Source of the DNA: JAAFIP01 sp031428975 | GTDB lineage: Bacteria; Pseudomonadota; Gammaproteobacteria; Burkholderiales; Burkholderiaceae_C | Length of the DNA: 15,674 bases | NCBI GenBank assembly: GCA_031428975.1 | Contig: JANOYR010000245.1 | Location: 1-15,674, forward strand | Reading direction: 5' to 3' | Shown: in pieces, positions 13,055 to 15,674 of the stretch | How the letters are laid out: each line of letters begins with the position of its first letter | Position numbering within the stretch: the first letter of the stretch is position 1 | Notes under the pieces: generated by a model | The model's input: the letters and a program-made list of their open reading frames with translations, nothing else | The model's database searches: none | Told to the model about the DNA's origin: nothing | Translations under genes and position numbers: made by a program

Positions 13055-13908
13055 AATTGGTTCTCTAAAATTAAATGGCCAACAGCCGTGTTGGATGCTG
13101 GCACATGGTAGAAGCGGTGTACCACTTTGGGTGCATTGCCGCCATTTAAATCAGCCATTGCACCCCGCGCAGTGAGCCACATGACCAGCTCAATGCCTTC
13201 GCTGCCAGCCTCGCGCACATAGTCAATGTGGGGCACGGCCGCTTGCGCCTCGGGGTCTGAAATCATCAAGTCCATGAATGCTGCGTCGAACTCTTTGTTA
13301 ATGAGGCCAGCACGCGGGCCTTGCAGTTGGTGGCTCATGCCGCCCGTGCCCCAAATTTGCACGTTCAGGTCTTTGTCAAACGACTCTACTGCTTTGCGAA
13401 TGGCTTTGCCTAAATTAAGGCAGCGTTTGCCAGATGGCACAGGGTATTGCACCACGTTGATTGCCACCGGAATCACGGGGCATGGCCATTCCACGGGCTG
13501 GCCGCACATAAGTGTCAGCGGCACGGTCAGGCCGTGGTCTACGTCCATTTTGTTGACAATGGTTAAATCAAAATCGTCTTGAATGACGGACTGCGTGATG
13601 TGCGCAGCAAGCTCTGGATGGCCCATGACCTCGGGCACGGGGCGCGGGCCCCAGCCTTCGTCGGCCACAGCGTATTGCGCGGCACAACCAATAGCAAAGG
13701 TGGGGATCATCTCTAGGCTAAAGGCCGTGGCATGGTCGTTGAACACCAAAATAATCACATCGGGTTTGTTGTCCTTGAGCCATTGCTTAGAGTACTCGTA
13801 ACCCTTAAACAAAGGCTGCCAATAAGCTTCTTGGGTTTTGCCCAGATCTACGGCTGCGCCGATAGCGGGAACGTGGGAGGTGAAGACACCTGCAGTAATT
13901 TTTGCCAT
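13051..13908 (-). CDS. ligB: Protocatechuate 4,5-dioxygenase beta subunit
   Basis: Catalytic subunit of the Fe(II) extradiol dioxygenase that opens protocatechuate between C4 and C5 to 4-carboxy-2-hydroxymuconate-6-semialdehyde. The 285-residue protein is a LigB-family (type II extradiol) enzyme. The iron ligands can be placed by comparison with Sphingobium LigB: His12 (FTSHVPAIGAA), His59 (VFNDHATAF) and Glu240 (EAGSEGIELVMWL). The active-site His125 is in DVDHGLTVPL and His193 in GTGGMSHQLQGPRAG. The start ATG at 13908 shares one base with the ligA stop (TAATG), matching the need for equal amounts of both subunits. The length is close to SYK-6 LigB (about 302) and nothing essential is missing. 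Confidence 0.96.
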   Translation of the reverse strand: MAKITAGVFTSHVPAIGAAVDLGKTQEAYWQPLFKGYEYSKQWLKDNKPDVIILVFNDHATAFSLEMIPTFAIGCAAQYAVADEGWGPRPVPEVMGHPELAAHITQSVIQDDFDLTIVNKMDVDHGLTVPLTLMCGQPVEWPCPVIPVAINVVQYPVPSGKRCLNLGKAIRKAVESFDKDLNVQIWGTGGMSHQLQGPRAGLINKEFDAAFMDLMISDPEAQAAVPHIDYVREAGSEGIELVMWLTARGAMADLNGGNAPKVVHRFYHVPASNTAVGHLILENQL

Positions 13909-14393
13909 TATTTTTGTCCTTGAATGGAGGCTTGCATCGTTTTAGCGCCACCCTGCGGTTGGGTATTTCCGCCGCCACCCTGCGGTTGGCGGTGTGCCTG
14001 CGCTGTGCCGTCTTCGCCCACCACACGGTTGCCTTCAATTGAGCGGCCACCAGCGACCATCATGGCTTTGTATTCGTCTTCCGACATGCCCGTCATGCTG
14101 CCGGCCATTTGCTGAAAACTTCTGCCATGCGTTGCGCCCAGCTTGGCCAGAAAATAAATATTCCCTCCCAGCTTAATCGCCTTGTTGAGATCGACCGCCA
14201 TTACCGCAAGCTTTTGGTCTTCGGTCATAGGCCACTCATCAAGGTAGGCGCGTTGGTCAGCCTTAAAGCGTTCGCGATTCTCAGCCTTCATGAGCGACAT
14301 GCAAAATTGGTTCAAATGAAAGCCTTTGCGGCCTTCGTCCATGTCAAAAAGCGTGGTGCCAGGCACATCGAGGTAAGGTTTTGCCAAAGACAT
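13908..14393 (-). CDS. ligA: Protocatechuate 4,5-dioxygenase alpha subunit
   Basis: Small non-catalytic subunit of the LigAB dioxygenase; its helices cap the LigB active site. The 161-residue protein has the helical LigA core: MSLAKPYLDVPGTTLFD, KGFHLNQFCMSLMKAENRER (about 23-42), DEWPMTEDQKLAVMAVDLNK, GGNIYFLAKLGATHGRSFQQ and MTGMSEDEYKAMMVAGGRS (about 98-117). Typical members are near 120-145 aa. This one carries an extra Gln/Gly-rich tail of about 30 residues after VVGEDG, containing QPQGGGGNTQPQGGAK; the two QPQGG units come from a 17-bp direct repeat in the DNA (13946-13989). The ATG overlaps the ligI stop (TGATG) and the stop overlaps the ligB ATG, so it is coupled on both sides. Confidence 0.95.
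   Translation of the reverse strand: MSLAKPYLDVPGTTLFDMDEGRKGFHLNQFCMSLMKAENRERFKADQRAYLDEWPMTEDQKLAVMAVDLNKAIKLGGNIYFLAKLGATHGRSFQQMAGSMTGMSEDEYKAMMVAGGRSIEGNRVVGEDGTAQAHRQPQGGGGNTQPQGGAKTMQASIQGQK
13946..13989. repeat. 17-bp direct repeat in the ligA 3' end
   Basis: CGCCACCCTGCGGTTGG occurs at 13946-13962 and again at 13973-13989, a 27-bp (nine-codon) period that keeps the ligA frame. It codes for the doubled QPQGG of the LigA tail and looks like a recent in-frame duplication. Confidence 0.9.
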
Positions 14394-15301
14394 CAGTTAT
14401 TCCAATACAGTTTATTTGGATTGTCCACCAAGAGCTTGCGTTGCAGCTCCGGCGTGGTTGCGATATGGGGAATATAGTCCACCAACAAGCCGTCATCGGG
14501 CATATGGTTTTTCAAATTAGGGTGCGGCCAGTCGGTACCCCAGAGCACGCGGTCGGGGAAGGTTTCGACCAAACGTTTGGCAAAGGGAATAACGTCGGCA
14601 TAGGCGTTTTGTTCGCCATGCAAAGCGGGCGCACCTGAGAGAGAAAGGCGCTCGGGGCAGCTGACTTTGCTCCAAACATTGCTGTGCTCACGCATCATGC
14701 GCTCAAACAAGGCAAACTCAGGGCCGTCAACGGGCTTGCTCACATCGGGTCTGCCCATGTGGTCTACCACCACGGTGGTGGGCAGTGCCGTGAAAAAGTC
14801 GTAAAGCTCGGGCAAATCGGCCGCTTCAAAATACACCACCACATGCCAGCCCAGCGGCGCAATGCGTTGGGCGATTTCTAGCAACACCTCGCGCGGCGTG
14901 AAATCGGCCAAGCGTTTGACAAAATTAAAGCGCGTCCCGCGTACGCCAGCGGCATGCATTTCTTGCAACTCTTGGTCAGTGACGTTGCGGTTCACCGTGG
15001 CTACGCCGCGTGCCTTACCTTGGGAAGATAGCAATGCGTCCACTAATGCACGGTTGTCTGTGCCGTGACAAGTGGCTTGCACAATCACATTTTTATCAAA
15101 TCCCAAATGGTCGCGCAGGGCAAACAATTGCGCTTTCGACGCATCGCAGGGCGTGTATTTGCGCTCTGGCGCGTAGGGAAACTCTGCGCCAGGGCCAAAT
15201 ACGTGGCAGTGTGCGTCTACAGCGCCAGCAGGGAGCACGAAGCGGGGTTTGGCGGGAGCAGCGTACCAGTCGAGCCAGCCGGGGGTTTTGGTGAATTCCA
15301 T
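14393..15301 (-). CDS. ligI: 2-pyrone-4,6-dicarboxylate hydrolase
   Basis: LigI/PmdD hydrolyses the lactone 2-pyrone-4,6-dicarboxylate to 4-oxalomesaconate, the third step of the pathway. The 302-residue protein belongs to the amidohydrolase superfamily (Amidohydro_2, cog3618-like), whose LigI members act without metal. Seen in sequence: VDAHCHVFGP (His31, His33), the barrel strands NVIVQATCHG and GVRGTRFNFVKRL, VVVDHMGRPD (His181), and the catalytic aspartate in LWGTDWPHPN (Asp257). The C-terminus is LLVDNPNKLYWNN. The family length is about 290-300, so it is complete. The start at 15301 has no clear ribosome site. The ligK stop lies 63 bp upstream, and the ligI stop overlaps the ligA start. 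Confidence 0.95.
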   Translation of the reverse strand: MEFTKTPGWLDWYAAPAKPRFVLPAGAVDAHCHVFGPGAEFPYAPERKYTPCDASKAQLFALRDHLGFDKNVIVQATCHGTDNRALVDALLSSQGKARGVATVNRNVTDQELQEMHAAGVRGTRFNFVKRLADFTPREVLLEIAQRIAPLGWHVVVYFEAADLPELYDFFTALPTTVVVDHMGRPDVSKPVDGPEFALFERMMREHSNVWSKVSCPERLSLSGAPALHGEQNAYADVIPFAKRLVETFPDRVLWGTDWPHPNLKNHMPDDGLLVDYIPHIATTPELQRKLLVDNPNKLYWNN

Positions 15302-15364
15302 AAAAGTGGTGTTTGGGTGTGGTTACCGGAAAATGGTAAAGACTGTGCAAAGGAGTCGCGGGGC

Positions 15365-15674
15365 TCAATCGATGTATTTCAAACCCGCTTTGGCCAGCGG
15401 CTCGCGCATGTTGTACATGTCCAAACCTAAAATACCAGAGGCGAGTTTCAGGCGTTTTTCACCTTCATTGGCTTCGCGTGCTGTGGCCACCTCTAGCGTT
15501 TTGACGGCCATGGAGGCCGGAACAACCACGACGCCGTCATCGTCGGCCACCACCACGTCGCCGGGGTTAACCAGCATACCTGCGCACACCACGGGAATAT
15601 TGACCGAACCGAGTGTCGCTTTGATGGTGCCCTTCGAGCTGATGCCCTTGCTCCAGACGGGAAAACCCATCTCA
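15365..15674 (-). CDS. ligK: 4-carboxy-4-hydroxy-2-oxoadipate aldolase, partial
   Basis: C-terminal part (about 102 residues) of the LigK/PmdF class II aldolase, which splits 4-carboxy-4-hydroxy-2-oxoadipate into pyruvate and oxaloacetate and can also decarboxylate oxaloacetate. The frame runs off the right edge: the codon before the first visible ATG at 15670 is still open (Glu), so that ATG is not the true start. The visible part has the RraA/HMG-aldolase pattern GFPVWSKGISSKGTIKATLG, then SVNIPVVCAG and NPGDVVVADDDGVVVVP, and ends LAKAGLKYID. The metal- and substrate-binding Arg-Asp region lies before this part and cannot be checked. Full members are about 225-235 aa. Position before ligI matches the Comamonas pmd order (F-D-A-B-C). 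Confidence 0.9.
   Translation of the reverse strand, partial: EMGFPVWSKGISSKGTIKATLGSVNIPVVCAGMLVNPGDVVVADDDGVVVVPASMAVKTLEVATAREANEGEKRLKLASGILGLDMYNMREPLAKAGLKYID

Overview
The window looks like a chromosomal segment of a betaproteobacterium, most likely Burkholderiales/Comamonadaceae (Comamonas, Rhodoferax or Polaromonas type). The reasons are a protocatechuate 4,5-cleavage (lig/pmd) operon in the Comamonas order, the dnaX-ybaB-recR block, the conserved yafS-like/gloB/mltD neighbourhood, GC-rich coding sequence and a family of AT-rich palindromic repeats between genes. The genus is inferred, not proved.

Layout. (1) About 1-3290 is an accessory stretch, partly AT-rich, with genes on the minus strand: a DUF4287 protein, an unrecognised 116-aa protein, a protein with a C-terminal DUF3883 nuclease-like domain, two small membrane proteins, and a HigBA-type toxin-antitoxin locus whose antitoxin is whole but whose toxin has lost its N-terminal half. 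Two copies of a 69-bp direct repeat lie near the ends of the 1842-3220 part. (2) 3287-6382 holds a YafS-like methyltransferase (-) head to head with gloB-mltD (+); the divergent start codons overlap. (3) 6421-8600 holds a lone Tat-type NMT1/SsuA-like substrate-binding protein, a MAPEG membrane protein, a 5'-less beta-rich ORF fragment and a 94-bp structured repeat. (4) 8608-11517 is the recR/ybaB/dnaX operon (-). dnaX carries a run of nine A residues, and both shifted frames stop at once, so it probably makes a short gamma form as well as tau. (5) 11575-12012 is a small VOC-family protein (+). (6) 12104-15674 is the protocatechuate meta-cleavage operon, transcribed right to left as ligK (partial), ligI, ligA, ligB, ligC, the last four joined by 1-4 nt overlaps. 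LigAB opens protocatechuate, LigC oxidises the semialdehyde to 2-pyrone-4,6-dicarboxylate, LigI hydrolyses that, and LigK cleaves the final aldol to pyruvate and oxaloacetate. The hydratase step (LigJ/PmdE), the regulator and any transporter would lie outside the window.

A dispersed repeat family runs through the window in at least six recognisable copies (A-F). Each has a short hairpin followed by a conserved tail resembling ATGACC-N4-5-CCGTGACATTGCC. Four copies are intergenic, one forms the last codons of the methyltransferase gene and one lies inside the dnaX linker. No tRNA, rRNA, CRISPR array, transposase gene or convincing integron attC site was seen.
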